Shown: one piece after another, positions 1-5,623 of the stretch
Position numbering within the stretch: the stretch's first letter is position 1
Layout of the letters: every line of letters begins with the position of its first letter
Origin: an uncultured Clostridia bacterium
GTDB lineage: Bacteria; Bacillota; Clostridia; Christensenellales; Borkfalkiaceae
Assembly: GCA_947628555.1 (NCBI GenBank)
Contig: CANRAI010000044.1
Coordinates: 1 to 9,271, forward strand
DNA: 9,271 bases
Direction: 5' to 3'
Notes under the pieces: model-generated
What the model was told of the DNA's origin: nothing
Seen by the model: only the letters and a program-made list of their open reading frames with translations
Databases searched by the model: none
Program-made: the position numbers and the translations under genes

Positions 1-807
1 CTTTACGGTCTGCACGGAGCCGTGGTAGAAAACTGCACGTTTAAAGGACCCGCGGACGGCGAATCGGCGCTGAAAGAATGTAAAAACATTAAATTGAAAG
101 GCTGCGCATTTTCGCTGCGCTATCCCCTTTGGCACGTAACCGACTACTCTGCGGAAAACTGCTCTATGGACGTGAACGCACGCGCCGCCGTGTGGTATTC
201 GGAGAACGGAGTATTCAAAAACTGCAACTTGGGCGGAATAAAAGTTTTCCGCGAATGTAAGAATACGGTTGTCGAAAATTGCAAGATTTCCTCTTTCGAA
301 TCGGGCTGGCACTGCATAGGGATAGAGTACAAGGATTGCGAAATTCTTTCCGAATATCTGCTTTTGGGGAGCAAAGACATACGAATTAAGGACTGCGTTT
401 TAGACGGCAAGTACCCCCTACAATACGTAGAAAACGCCCTAATAGAAAACTGCAAGATACACTTTAAGGACTGCCTTTGGCACGCAAAAAACGTGACGGT
501 CAGAAACAGCGTTTTAAGCGGCGAATACCTTGCCTGGTATTCCGAGAACTTAACCCTTGAAAATTGCCTTATAGAGGGCACTCAGCCCCTATGCTACTGC
601 AAGGGATTGAAGCTTATCAACTGCCGCACAAAGGACTGCGATTTATCCTTTGAACTTTCCGATATCGACGCGGAAATTAAGGGCGAAGTCAAATCTATCC
701 GCAGCCCCCTTTCGGGCAGAATAGTGTGCGGCGAATTGGGCGGGCTTATCGAAGACGTTTCCAAAGATTATAACCTTACCGCGGAAATCATCGTAAAAAA
801 TAAATAA
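1..807 (+). CDS. DUF3737 family right-handed beta-helix protein (5' truncated by window edge)
   Basis: The reading frame is open from base 1 (it begins LYGLHGAVVENCTF) and stops at TAA 805-807, so about 268 codons are visible and the N-terminus lies outside the window. A GTG at 22 is only an internal Val codon. The protein is built of roughly 20-residue coils, each with an ENC/KDC/KNC-x-[IFLM] step: VENCTF, LKGCAF, AENCSM, FKNCNL, VENCKI, YKDCEI, IKDCVL, IENCKI, LENCLI, LINCRT. Between these steps lie aromatic turns such as WHVTDYS, WYSENG and AWYSEN. This pattern, and the near full-family length, match DUF3737, a family of presumed right-handed parallel beta-helix (pectate-lyase-like) proteins. 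The biochemical role of the family is not known to me. The regularly spaced cysteines should stack as a ladder inside the helix (inference). No signal peptide can be judged because the start is missing. A strong terminator follows within 15 bases, so the gene ends its transcription unit. Confidence 0.85.
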   Translation, partial: LYGLHGAVVENCTFKGPADGESALKECKNIKLKGCAFSLRYPLWHVTDYSAENCSMDVNARAAVWYSENGVFKNCNLGGIKVFRECKNTVVENCKISSFESGWHCIGIEYKDCEILSEYLLLGSKDIRIKDCVLDGKYPLQYVENALIENCKIHFKDCLWHAKNVTVRNSVLSGEYLAWYSENLTLENCLIEGTQPLCYCKGLKLINCRTKDCDLSFELSDIDAEIKGEVKSIRSPLSGRIVCGELGGLIEDVSKDYNLTAEIIVKNK

Positions 808-815
808 TGTGTTAT

Positions 816-860
816 ATAAAAAATCCGCGCCGCCGTTTTTAAACGGCGGCGCGGATTTTT
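816..860. terminator. Bidirectional intrinsic terminator between DUF3737 gene and DnaA-box region
   Basis: A perfect 15-bp stem (821-835 with 844-858, core TCCGCGCCGCCG / CGGCGGCGCGGA) closes an 8-base loop. It is followed on the plus strand by a T-run (854-858) and preceded by an A-run (816-823), which becomes a T-run on the minus strand. It can therefore end both the DUF3737 transcript and any dnaJ read-through coming from the right. No other hairpin terminator was found between dnaJ and this site. Confidence 0.9.
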
Positions 861-888
861 ATTCATTCGCAAGCGTTGATAATTTAAT

Positions 889-1095
889 TGTGGATAACTT
901 TTTTAATTCTGCCACGCGTTTTGTGCGAAAAACAGCGATTTTTAAGATTTTTTTGCCGCAATGTGGATATGTTGTGGATAACTTTTTTGAATATTTATTT
1001 CTCAACAACTCAATTGACAATTTTTGTGGATAAAATTCTGTGGATAAATACCTTAAAATACTTAATATATGCCGCAAAAACGCAAGTTATCCACA
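889..1095. promoter_or_regulatory. DnaA-box cluster (candidate oriC or DnaA-titration site)
   Basis: Five perfect copies of the consensus DnaA box TTATCCACA lie in 207 bp. Four read TGTGGATAA on the plus strand (889-897, 973-981, 1025-1033, 1039-1047) and one reads TTATCCACA (1087-1095). A sixth, with one mismatch (TGTGGATAT), is at 962-970, only 2 bp from its neighbour. The pair at 1025/1039 is spaced 14 bp start to start. Between the boxes lies a very AT-rich stretch (about 981-1025) that could serve as an unwinding element. The fill-in sequence has no coding character. Such clusters are known at oriC and at DnaA-binding sinks such as E. coli datA and the B. subtilis DnaA-box clusters. The flanking genes converge on the cluster and dnaA/dnaN are not nearby, which is atypical of oriC. 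The boxes are certain; the role is inferred. Confidence 0.8.
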
Positions 1096-1100
1096 AAATT

Positions 1101-2246
1101 TTACTGCTTATCTACCTTTTTGCCATAGACCGCCGACACGTTGTTTGCATAACGCTGCATACCGTCGCACGATTTAAGGGGTATGGCGTCCTCATAGTCG
1201 CTGAGTTTCTTCGCCTGTTCCCTTGAAAGACGCGTGGGAATATCTATTTCCACAGTCACGTACAAGTTGCCCGTACCCTGCACGGTTTTAACGCCCTTTC
1301 CGCGCAAAGTGAAGCGCGTACCCGAAGCCGTGCCTTCGGGAATGGTCAGTTCAAGCGTATCGTCTATGCCGGGAACTTGGATTTTTCCGCCTAAAACGGC
1401 GGTTTTGTAGGAAATAGGCACGGTTACGTACAAATCCCTGTCCTGCCGCCTTAACATCTTGTGCGGCTCTATGCGGAAATAGATATACAAATCGCCGCTT
1501 TCGCCGCCGTTGCCCGCAGCCTGACCGTAACCGCGCTTTCTGAGGCTGGAATCGCTGTCAACGCCCGCCGGGATGTTTACGGTGAATACCGTCTCCCTGC
1601 GCGTATAGCCCTTACCCTTGCAGTCAGGACATCTTTCAAGCACTTTTTTGCCCGTGCCGCCGCAATCGGGGCACGCGCCGACCTGAATAGTACGGCCGAA
1701 TATAGTATCCTGCTGGAACTTCACCCTGCCGCTTCCGCCGCAGCGAGAGCATTTCTGAAAAGCCGTTCCGCCCTTCGCGCCCGTTCCCGAACACGCTGGA
1801 CAAGGCTCATTGCGCATATAGCGCACCTCTTTCACGCAGCCCTTGATAGCGTCGAGAAAGGAAAGGTTTATCGTGTGCTGAATATCTTCGCCGCGGGGAG
1901 CCGCCTGCTGGCGCACGCTTCCGCCAAATCCGCCGCCGAAAACCGAGTTTATTATATCCTCGAAGCCGCCGAATCCGCCGCCAAACGGGTTGCCTCCGCC
2001 ACCGAAGGGGTTTCCGCTCATTCCCGGGTGTTCGAGTTCGTAATCGTATTGCTTCCTTTTGCTCTCGTCGGAAAGGATTTCGTTCGCCTCGTTAATTTCC
2101 TTGAATTTCTCGGCTGCCGCCGCGTCGCCCGGGTGAAAGTCGGGGTGATACTGCTTGGCAAGTTTTCTGTAAGCCGATTTTATCTCGTCCTGCGTAGCCG
2201 TCTTGGAAACGCCGAGGATATCGTAGTAATTTTTTTTATCTGCCAT
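1101..2246 (-). CDS. dnaJ: Chaperone protein DnaJ (Hsp40), type I
   Basis: Co-chaperone that delivers unfolded clients to DnaK and stimulates its ATPase, in the cytosol. The 381-residue product is of normal family length and contains all type I parts in order: a J domain (1-70) with the HPD tripeptide at 34-36, a Gly/Phe-rich linker (about 75-110), and a zinc-binding domain with four CxxCxGxG repeats (Cys 149/152, 166/169, 192/195, 206/209). A C-terminal substrate-binding region follows (about 215-350). The start is the ATG at 2246, which gives MADKKNYYDILGVS; the frame stays open upstream to 2315, but that part lacks homology character. No convincing Shine-Dalgarno sequence precedes this ATG, which is unusual compared with grpE and dnaK. 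The gene lies 90 bp downstream of dnaK, is last in the operon, and runs toward the DnaA-box cluster. Confidence 0.96.
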   Translation of the reverse strand: MADKKNYYDILGVSKTATQDEIKSAYRKLAKQYHPDFHPGDAAAAEKFKEINEANEILSDESKRKQYDYELEHPGMSGNPFGGGGNPFGGGFGGFEDIINSVFGGGFGGSVRQQAAPRGEDIQHTINLSFLDAIKGCVKEVRYMRNEPCPACSGTGAKGGTAFQKCSRCGGSGRVKFQQDTIFGRTIQVGACPDCGGTGKKVLERCPDCKGKGYTRRETVFTVNIPAGVDSDSSLRKRGYGQAAGNGGESGDLYIYFRIEPHKMLRRQDRDLYVTVPISYKTAVLGGKIQVPGIDDTLELTIPEGTASGTRFTLRGKGVKTVQGTGNLYVTVEIDIPTRLSREQAKKLSDYEDAIPLKSCDGMQRYANNVSAVYGKKVDKQ

Positions 2247-2294
2247 AATTTTATGAATATCGCGTCTGCGCTTTAAATCGTATTTAACCGTTTT

Positions 2295-2320
2295 GAGGGG
2301 TGTTAAAATTAACACCCCTC
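2295..2320 (-). other. Perfect palindrome in the dnaK-dnaJ intercistronic gap
   Basis: A 26-bp perfect inverted repeat has 12-bp arms (GAGGGGTGTTAA with TTAACACCCCTC) and two central bases. It lies 17 bp after the dnaK stop and about 48 bp before the dnaJ start. Read on the operon (minus) strand it is not followed by a T-run, so it is not a classical terminator of dnaK. On the plus strand eight Ts lie 6 bp after it, but no plus-strand gene reads into it. It is not a CIRCE operator, which has the arrangement TTAGCACTC-N9-GAGTGCTAA. Likely roles are an mRNA-stabilising or processing hairpin that lowers dnaJ relative to dnaK, or a protein-binding operator (inference). Confidence 0.75.
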
Positions 2321-2336
2321 AGTGGATTTTTTTTAC

Positions 2337-4136
2337 TCAGTGCTGTCTGAATTCGGTATCGCCGCCGTCGCCGCCGTCGGGATTGCCGCTTCCGCTTGCG
2401 CCGCCCGCCTGCTGGTACATCTTGGCGATTACGGGCTGGATATCCTTTGTCAGCGTATCCATAGCCGCCTTTATACGGTCGTTATCGCCCGAATCAAGCT
2501 CTGTTTTGGCTTTGGCAATCGCGTCCTCTACAATCTTCTTATCGTCGTCGGTGAGTTTGTCTCCCGCTTCCTTTACAGTCTTTTCAAGGCTGTCTATCAT
2601 GCTTTCAAGGTTGTTCTTGTTGTCAACCGCCTCTTTACGCTTCTTATCCTCTTCGGCGTATTTTTCCGCGTCCTTGACAGCCTTATCGATGTCCTCTTCC
2701 GAAAGGTTCGTCGAAGCTGTAATGGTAATGTTCGTGCTCTTGCCCGTGCCCAAATCCTTTGCGGTGACATTTACGATGCCGTTCGCATCGACGTCGAACG
2801 TAACCTCAATCTGGGGCACGCCGCGGGGTGCGGGAGGTATATCGGTAAGCATAAATCTGCCGAGCGACTTATTGTCGCGCGCAAATTTTCTTTCGCCTTG
2901 CAAAACGTTGATTTCAACGCCGGGCTGGTTATCCGCCGCGGTCGAGAATACCTGGCTCTTCTTTACGGGAATAGTGGTATTTCTTTCAATCAACGGAGTT
3001 GAAACGCCACCCAAAGTTTCGATACCGAGGGTCAAAGGCATTACGTCGAGAAGAAGTACGTCTTTGACTTCGCCCGAAAGAACGCCGCCCTGAATTGCCG
3101 CGCCTATTGCAACACATTCGTCGGGATTTATGCCTTTAAAAGGCTCCTTACCGGTAATCTGCTTTACCTTTTCCACTACCGCGGGAACGCGCGTTGAACC
3201 GCCGACAAGAATTACCTTGGAAATATCGCCGTATGAAAGCCCTGCGTCCTGCATAGCCTTTTTCATGGGCTCTACTGTGCGCTCCACAAGGTCTGCCGTA
3301 AGCGAATCGAATTTCTGTTTGGAAAGGTCTATATCGAGGTGCTGGGGCGCGCCGTCAACCACCGTTATGAAAGGCAGGTTGATATTTGTCGTGCTCATGC
3401 CGGAAAGTTCGATTTTACCCTTTTCCGCGGCTTCTTTCAACCTCTGCATAGCCATTTTATCCTTGGACAAGTCAACGCCCGTATCGCGTTTGAAACTTTC
3501 GACAAGGAAATCTATAATTTTATTATCGAAGTCGTCGCCGCCGAGGTGGGTATCGCCGTTGGTAGCGAGAACTTCGAACACGCCGTCGCCTATTTCGAGT
3601 ATCGAAACATCGAACGTACCGCCGCCGAGGTCGTAAATCATGACCTTCTGGCTTCCCTCCTGTTTATCGAGGCCGTACGCAAGCGCCGCCGCAGTGGGCT
3701 CGTTTATGATACGCAGAACGTTAAGTCCCGCAATCTTGCCCGCGTCTTTGGTAGCCTGCCGCTGGGAGTCGTTGAAGTACGCGGGGCAGGTTATTACGGC
3801 GTCAGTGACTTTCGTGCCGAGATAGCTTTCCGCGTCCGTCTTTAACTTGGTTAAAATCATGGCGGAAATTTCCTGCGGCGAATAGCCCTTTTCGATATTC
3901 ACCCTATATGATTCGCCCATATGGCGCTTTATTGAAATAACCGTCTTGTCGGGCTGTGCAACGGCAAGACGTTTTGCCGCCTGACCGACTATACGAGTAC
4001 CGTCCGCTTTAAAGGAAACGACGGACGGAGTAGTCCTGTTGCCCTCGCTGTTGGCGATAACGACGGGCTCGCCCCCTTCCATTACCGCTACGCAAGAGTT
4101 CGTAGTTCCCAAATCTATTCCTATTACCTTACCCAT
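2337..4136 (-). CDS. dnaK: Molecular chaperone DnaK (Hsp70)
   Basis: ATP-driven cytosolic Hsp70 that binds and releases unfolded polypeptides, working with GrpE (nucleotide exchange) and DnaJ. The 599-residue product has the phosphate-1 motif IGIDLGTTNSCVAV near the N-terminus, the connecting motif NEPTAAALAYGLD (145-157), the phosphate-2 motif YDLGGGTFDVSIL (168-180), the adenosine motif ILVGGSTRVPAV (309-320) and the interdomain linker DVLLLDVMPLTL (359-370). The substrate-binding domain and helical lid follow. The nucleotide-binding domain lacks the insertion typical of Gram-negative DnaK, which supports Bacillota. The Gly-rich tail ends DTEFRQH, and the protein is slightly shorter than the usual 610-640 residues. 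The ATG at 4136 is preceded by AAAGGAG (plus-strand complement at 4147-4153), with good spacing. The grpE stop lies 34 bp upstream, consistent with one operon. Confidence 0.98.
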   Translation of the reverse strand: MGKVIGIDLGTTNSCVAVMEGGEPVVIANSEGNRTTPSVVSFKADGTRIVGQAAKRLAVAQPDKTVISIKRHMGESYRVNIEKGYSPQEISAMILTKLKTDAESYLGTKVTDAVITCPAYFNDSQRQATKDAGKIAGLNVLRIINEPTAAALAYGLDKQEGSQKVMIYDLGGGTFDVSILEIGDGVFEVLATNGDTHLGGDDFDNKIIDFLVESFKRDTGVDLSKDKMAMQRLKEAAEKGKIELSGMSTTNINLPFITVVDGAPQHLDIDLSKQKFDSLTADLVERTVEPMKKAMQDAGLSYGDISKVILVGGSTRVPAVVEKVKQITGKEPFKGINPDECVAIGAAIQGGVLSGEVKDVLLLDVMPLTLGIETLGGVSTPLIERNTTIPVKKSQVFSTAADNQPGVEINVLQGERKFARDNKSLGRFMLTDIPPAPRGVPQIEVTFDVDANGIVNVTAKDLGTGKSTNITITASTNLSEEDIDKAVKDAEKYAEEDKKRKEAVDNKNNLESMIDSLEKTVKEAGDKLTDDDKKIVEDAIAKAKTELDSGDNDRIKAAMDTLTKDIQPVIAKMYQQAGGASGSGNPDGGDGGDTEFRQH

Positions 4137-4170
4137 TTATTATATTCTCCTTTATTAACCTTTATATATT

Positions 4171-4764
4171 TTAAACGGTCACCGAGACCTGTGCAAACCG
4201 TACCACTTTGCCGTCCGCTCTGTATCCTTTTTTGATTACCTGCTTGACCGTATTCGGCGTTTCGCCTTCCGCGCAGGGGCAATTCATAACAGCTTCCGCC
4301 ACGCTTTCGTCGAAAGGGTCGCCCGCCGATATTTTAATTTCCTCTATGCCGAGTGAGCGAAGCACGGTTGCAAAACTTTTTATTACCTTGTCTATACCCG
4401 TTTTGGTTTTTTCGTCCGAAGCCGAATCATATGCGTATCCGAAGTTGTCAGCTACGGGCAAAAATTTCAAAACCGCTTCCGCCGCGCCGTCGCGGTATGC
4501 CGCCGAAACGGATTGTGCATTGCGCTTCCTGAAATTATCGTACTCCGCGGAAACCGAATACCACTTTCGCTTGTAGTCCTCCGCAGAAGCCAAAGCTTTT
4601 TCGAGTTCGGAAGGCTCTTTGGGCTCATCCGCCGTTTTTCCGTCCGTTTCCTCGGTTTCGAGTTTCAGCTTTTCGGCTTCCGCCCTCAATTTTTCGGCTT
4701 CGTTTTTAAACTTTTCGGCTTCGGCAGCGGTATTTTCATTCTGCACGCCGTTCTTTTTTGCCAT
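4171..4764 (-). CDS. grpE: Nucleotide exchange factor GrpE
   Basis: Dimeric exchange factor that removes ADP from DnaK and resets its cycle. The 197-residue protein has a charged N-terminal region with three near-identical heptads (EAEKFKN, EAEKLRA, EAEKLKL at about 15-36), predicting a coiled coil. The conserved GrpE core comprises the long helix around DYKRKWYSVSAEYDNFRKR (63-81), the signature FLPVADNF (101-108), and the C-terminal beta domain with DPFDESVAEAVM (149-160) and KKGYRADGKVVRFAQVSV. The ATG at 4764 is preceded by AAAGGAG five bases upstream, which fixes the start. It is the first gene of grpE-dnaK-dnaJ. In many Clostridia hrcA precedes grpE; here a tRNA region on the other strand takes that place, so hrcA is absent from this locus. 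Confidence 0.97.
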   Translation of the reverse strand: MAKKNGVQNENTAAEAEKFKNEAEKLRAEAEKLKLETEETDGKTADEPKEPSELEKALASAEDYKRKWYSVSAEYDNFRKRNAQSVSAAYRDGAAEAVLKFLPVADNFGYAYDSASDEKTKTGIDKVIKSFATVLRSLGIEEIKISAGDPFDESVAEAVMNCPCAEGETPNTVKQVIKKGYRADGKVVRFAQVSVTV

Positions 4765-4796
4765 ATCCGCTCCTTTGTTTGCTTGTTTACAATAAT

Positions 4797-4824
4797 AATA
4801 TAAAGCAATTTCCGAACCGTTAAA
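4797..4824 (-). promoter_or_regulatory. Possible grpE-operon promoter (weak match)
   Basis: On the minus strand a TATATT -10-like hexamer (4802-4797) has TTTAAC (4824-4819) 16 bp upstream as a poor -35. It lies about 33 bp before the grpE start. No CIRCE element (TTAGCACTC/GAGTGCTAA) and no tandem CtsR heptads were found between grpE and the tRNA promoter. The real promoter could differ. Confidence 0.3.
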
Positions 4825-4896
4825 CAGTCCCGGACAAAAAAGTTACGTATTTTTAAAATTTTTCCCGAAGCTTTTCAAAAATTTGCCGCCGCCCGT

Positions 4897-4945
4897 AAAT
4901 TGAGTTAAATATATATTTGACATTATCCCCCGCGTTTGATAAAAT
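4897..4945 (+). promoter_or_regulatory. Strong sigma-A promoter with AT-rich UP-like element for the tRNA-Ser transcript
   Basis: TTGACA (4917-4922) and TAAAAT (4940-4945) are separated by exactly 17 bp. Immediately upstream, 4897-4916 is almost pure A/T, like the UP elements of stable-RNA promoters. The predicted start is near 4952. The only functional gene downstream on this strand is the tRNA-Ser at 5196, so the primary transcript would carry a leader of about 245 bases, including the broken tRNA copy at 5061-5117. Confidence 0.75.
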
Positions 4946-4969
4946 AGTTTTGTTTTGGACGTGGCATAT

Positions 4970-5036
4970 TTGCCGCTTTTTAGAAAGAGGAGCGGCAACG
5001 TAGCTCATTTGCCGTTTTTGCTTTCCGCAAAACGGC
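4970..5036 (+). other. Two hairpins in the leader of the tRNA-Ser transcript
   Basis: The first has a perfect 8-bp stem, TTGCCGCT (4970-4977) with AGCGGCAA (4991-4998), and a 13-base loop. The second pairs GCCGTTTTTGC (5011-5021) with GCAAAACGGC (5027-5036) with one bulged T, followed by CTTTAA. Both lie just after the predicted transcription start. They may be processing or partial-termination structures, or part of the decayed repeat region. No ligand-binding riboswitch class is recognised. Confidence 0.5.
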
Positions 5037-5060
5037 TTTAAGCGGAGTTTGCCGCGACGA

Positions 5061-5117
5061 GCAGAGATGGCGGAGCGGTCTTGCTACGCAAGCGATACGA
5101 CGAACGCGGCGGTCTTG
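5061..5117 (+). pseudogene. Broken 5'-half copy of tRNA-Ser
   Basis: Bases 5061-5080 are identical to the first 20 bases of the intact tRNA-Ser (5196-5215), covering the acceptor 5' strand and most of the D-loop. Bases 5101-5117 are identical to tRNA bases 5215-5231. The two identical parts are separated by about 20 extra bases in the D-loop, which themselves contain a CTTGC/GCAAG mini-hairpin. Identity stops after CGGTCTTG, i.e. after the second anticodon base. The variable arm, T-arm and 3' acceptor strand are missing. The following sequence (5118-5195) is unrelated and includes a hairpin with GCGATTG (5142-5148) and CAATCGC (5159-5165). It cannot fold into a tRNA. Confidence 0.8.
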
Positions 5118-5195
5118 TAAGGAGCCGCAGGCGACGGAATAGCGATTGTTAGCTTGCTCAATCGCGTCAAACCGAGGCAATAGGCAGCGAAAAAT

Positions 5196-5283
5196 GCAGA
5201 GATGGCGGAGCGGTCGAACGCGGCGGTCTTGAAAACCGTTGAAGTGAAAGCTTCCGGGGGTTCGAATCCCTCTCTCTGCGCCA
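5196..5283 (+). tRNA. tRNA-Ser (anticodon UGA)
   Basis: An 88-base class II tRNA including an encoded CCA (5281-5283). The 7-bp acceptor stem is GCAGAGA (5196-5202) with TCTCTGC (5273-5279), with discriminator G 5280. The D-stem is GCG/CGC (5205-5207 with 5219-5221). The anticodon stem is GCGGT/ACCGT (5223-5227 with 5235-5239), around the loop CTTGAAA, with anticodon TGA at 5230-5232 reading UCN-type serine codons. A long variable arm has a GAAG/CTTC stem (5241-5254), as expected for tRNA-Ser. The T-stem is GGGGG/CCCTC (one G-U pair) around TTCGAAT. A strong terminator begins directly at the CCA. Confidence 0.96.
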
Positions 5284-5327
5284 AAAATGGCGGCGGCGCA
5301 AAAGCGCCGCCGCCATTTTTGGGTTTT
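5281..5327 (+). terminator. Intrinsic terminator of tRNA-Ser
   Basis: A perfect 19-bp stem (5281-5299 with 5304-5322, core GGCGGCGGCGC / GCGCCGCCGCC) closes an AAAA tetraloop. The stem ends in ATTTTT (5315-5320) and is followed by GGGTTTTA. It starts within the encoded CCA, so the 3' end of the tRNA must be released from this hairpin by processing. Confidence 0.92.
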
Positions 5328-5336
5328 ACGGTTTTG

Positions 5337-5349
5337 GAGAGGGATTCGA
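5337..5349 (-). repeat. Inverted 13-bp copy of the tRNA-Ser T-arm 3' side
   Basis: The plus strand reads GAGAGGGATTCGA, the exact reverse complement of tRNA bases 5262-5274 (TCGAATCCCTCTC). It sits just beyond the terminator. A read-through transcript could pair here with the tRNA 3' half, or with the downstream tail copy at 5467-5489. It may instead be an inverted fragment left by recombination. Confidence 0.6.
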
Positions 5350-5422
5350 GGGTGGAGGCGATTGCGGGAGCTATCGGTTTGCATTGATTAGCTTTTAAAC
5401 ATATTTTTTTGTTACGCAAACT

Positions 5423-5468
5423 GAACAGCACAGTGCGCTGTTCACCGAGGCGCGCCGCCAAAGGCGCG
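5423..5468 (+). other. Two small hairpins before the second tRNA-tail copy
   Basis: GAACAGC (5423-5429) pairs with GCTGTTC (5437-5443), and CGCGCC (5451-5456) pairs with GGCGCG (5463-5468). Neither matches the tRNA-Ser anticodon or variable arm in sequence, so this is not an intact tRNA. They form the 5' part of the second tail-plus-terminator module. Apart from the inverted fragment at 5337-5349, nothing else is recognised between 5328 and 5422. Confidence 0.45.
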
Positions 5469-5489
5469 AATCCCTCTCTCTGCGCCAAA
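5467..5489 (+). repeat. Exact 23-bp duplicate of the tRNA-Ser 3' end
   Basis: Bases 5467-5489 are identical to 5263-5285, running from the T-loop CGAAT through the acceptor 3' strand, discriminator and CCA. There is no matching T-stem 5' strand or acceptor 5' strand upstream, so this is an isolated tRNA tail. As with the intact gene, a long perfect hairpin follows directly. Duplicated tRNA 3' ends are classically left by integrase-mediated insertion, but no integrase or element is present between the copies. Confidence 0.8.
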
Positions 5490-5524
5490 GTAGGCGGAGC
5501 ACAATGGGCGCTCCGCCTACTTTG
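5486..5524 (+). terminator. Terminator-like hairpin after the second tRNA tail
   Basis: A perfect 15-bp stem, CAAAGTAGGCGGAGC (5486-5500) with GCTCCGCCTACTTTG (5510-5524), has a 9-base loop. The following TTTGAG is a weak T-tract. Its sequence differs from the first terminator, so it is not a simple duplication of it. Confidence 0.7.
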
Positions 5525-5576
5525 TTTGAGGGAATGAAGAACCCCCGCCGTTCGCGCGAGGGCGCAGCCCGACGCT

Positions 5577-5622
5577 CTGCCGAGGCTCCCGAAAGGGAAA
5601 CGGCAGTATCCTTCTGCGCCAA
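5577..5622 (+). repeat. Third, degenerate tRNA-tail module with nested hairpin
   Basis: CTGCCG (5577-5582) pairs with CGGCAG (5601-5606), enclosing TCCC (5587-5590) and GGGA (5595-5598) around a GAAA tetraloop. It is followed by ATCCTTCTGCGCCAA (5608-5622), whose last 10 bases match the tRNA 3' end and CCA region. Another perfect hairpin follows immediately. It looks like a more decayed version of the module at 5467-5524. Confidence 0.5.
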
Positions 5623-5623
5623 G

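Noticed and set aside
981..1025. DnaA-trio type unwinding element next to the DnaA boxes
   Set aside because: The stretch is AT-rich, but I could not find a convincing run of the 3-base trio repeats beside a box, so it is not called as a proven oriC element.
809..1226. Short open frames on both strands across the terminator and DnaA-box region
   Set aside because: Low-complexity translations created by AT-rich sequence and repeated TGTGGATAA; no start signals.
1461..2276. Plus-strand open frame of 271 codons opposite dnaJ, and similar ones opposite dnaK at 2293-3845
   Set aside because: Shadow frames of highly conserved genes caused by G/C codon bias; the minus-strand genes are certain.
2295..2320. 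CIRCE (HrcA) operator
   Set aside because: The palindrome has GAGGGGTGTTAA outside and TTAACACCCC inside out relative to CIRCE, with a 2-base instead of a 9-base spacer.
5263..5489. A small mobile element bounded by the two exact tRNA-tail copies
   Set aside because: Only about 200 bp lie between the copies, with no coding capacity and no inverted ends; kept as a repeat observation rather than called as an element.
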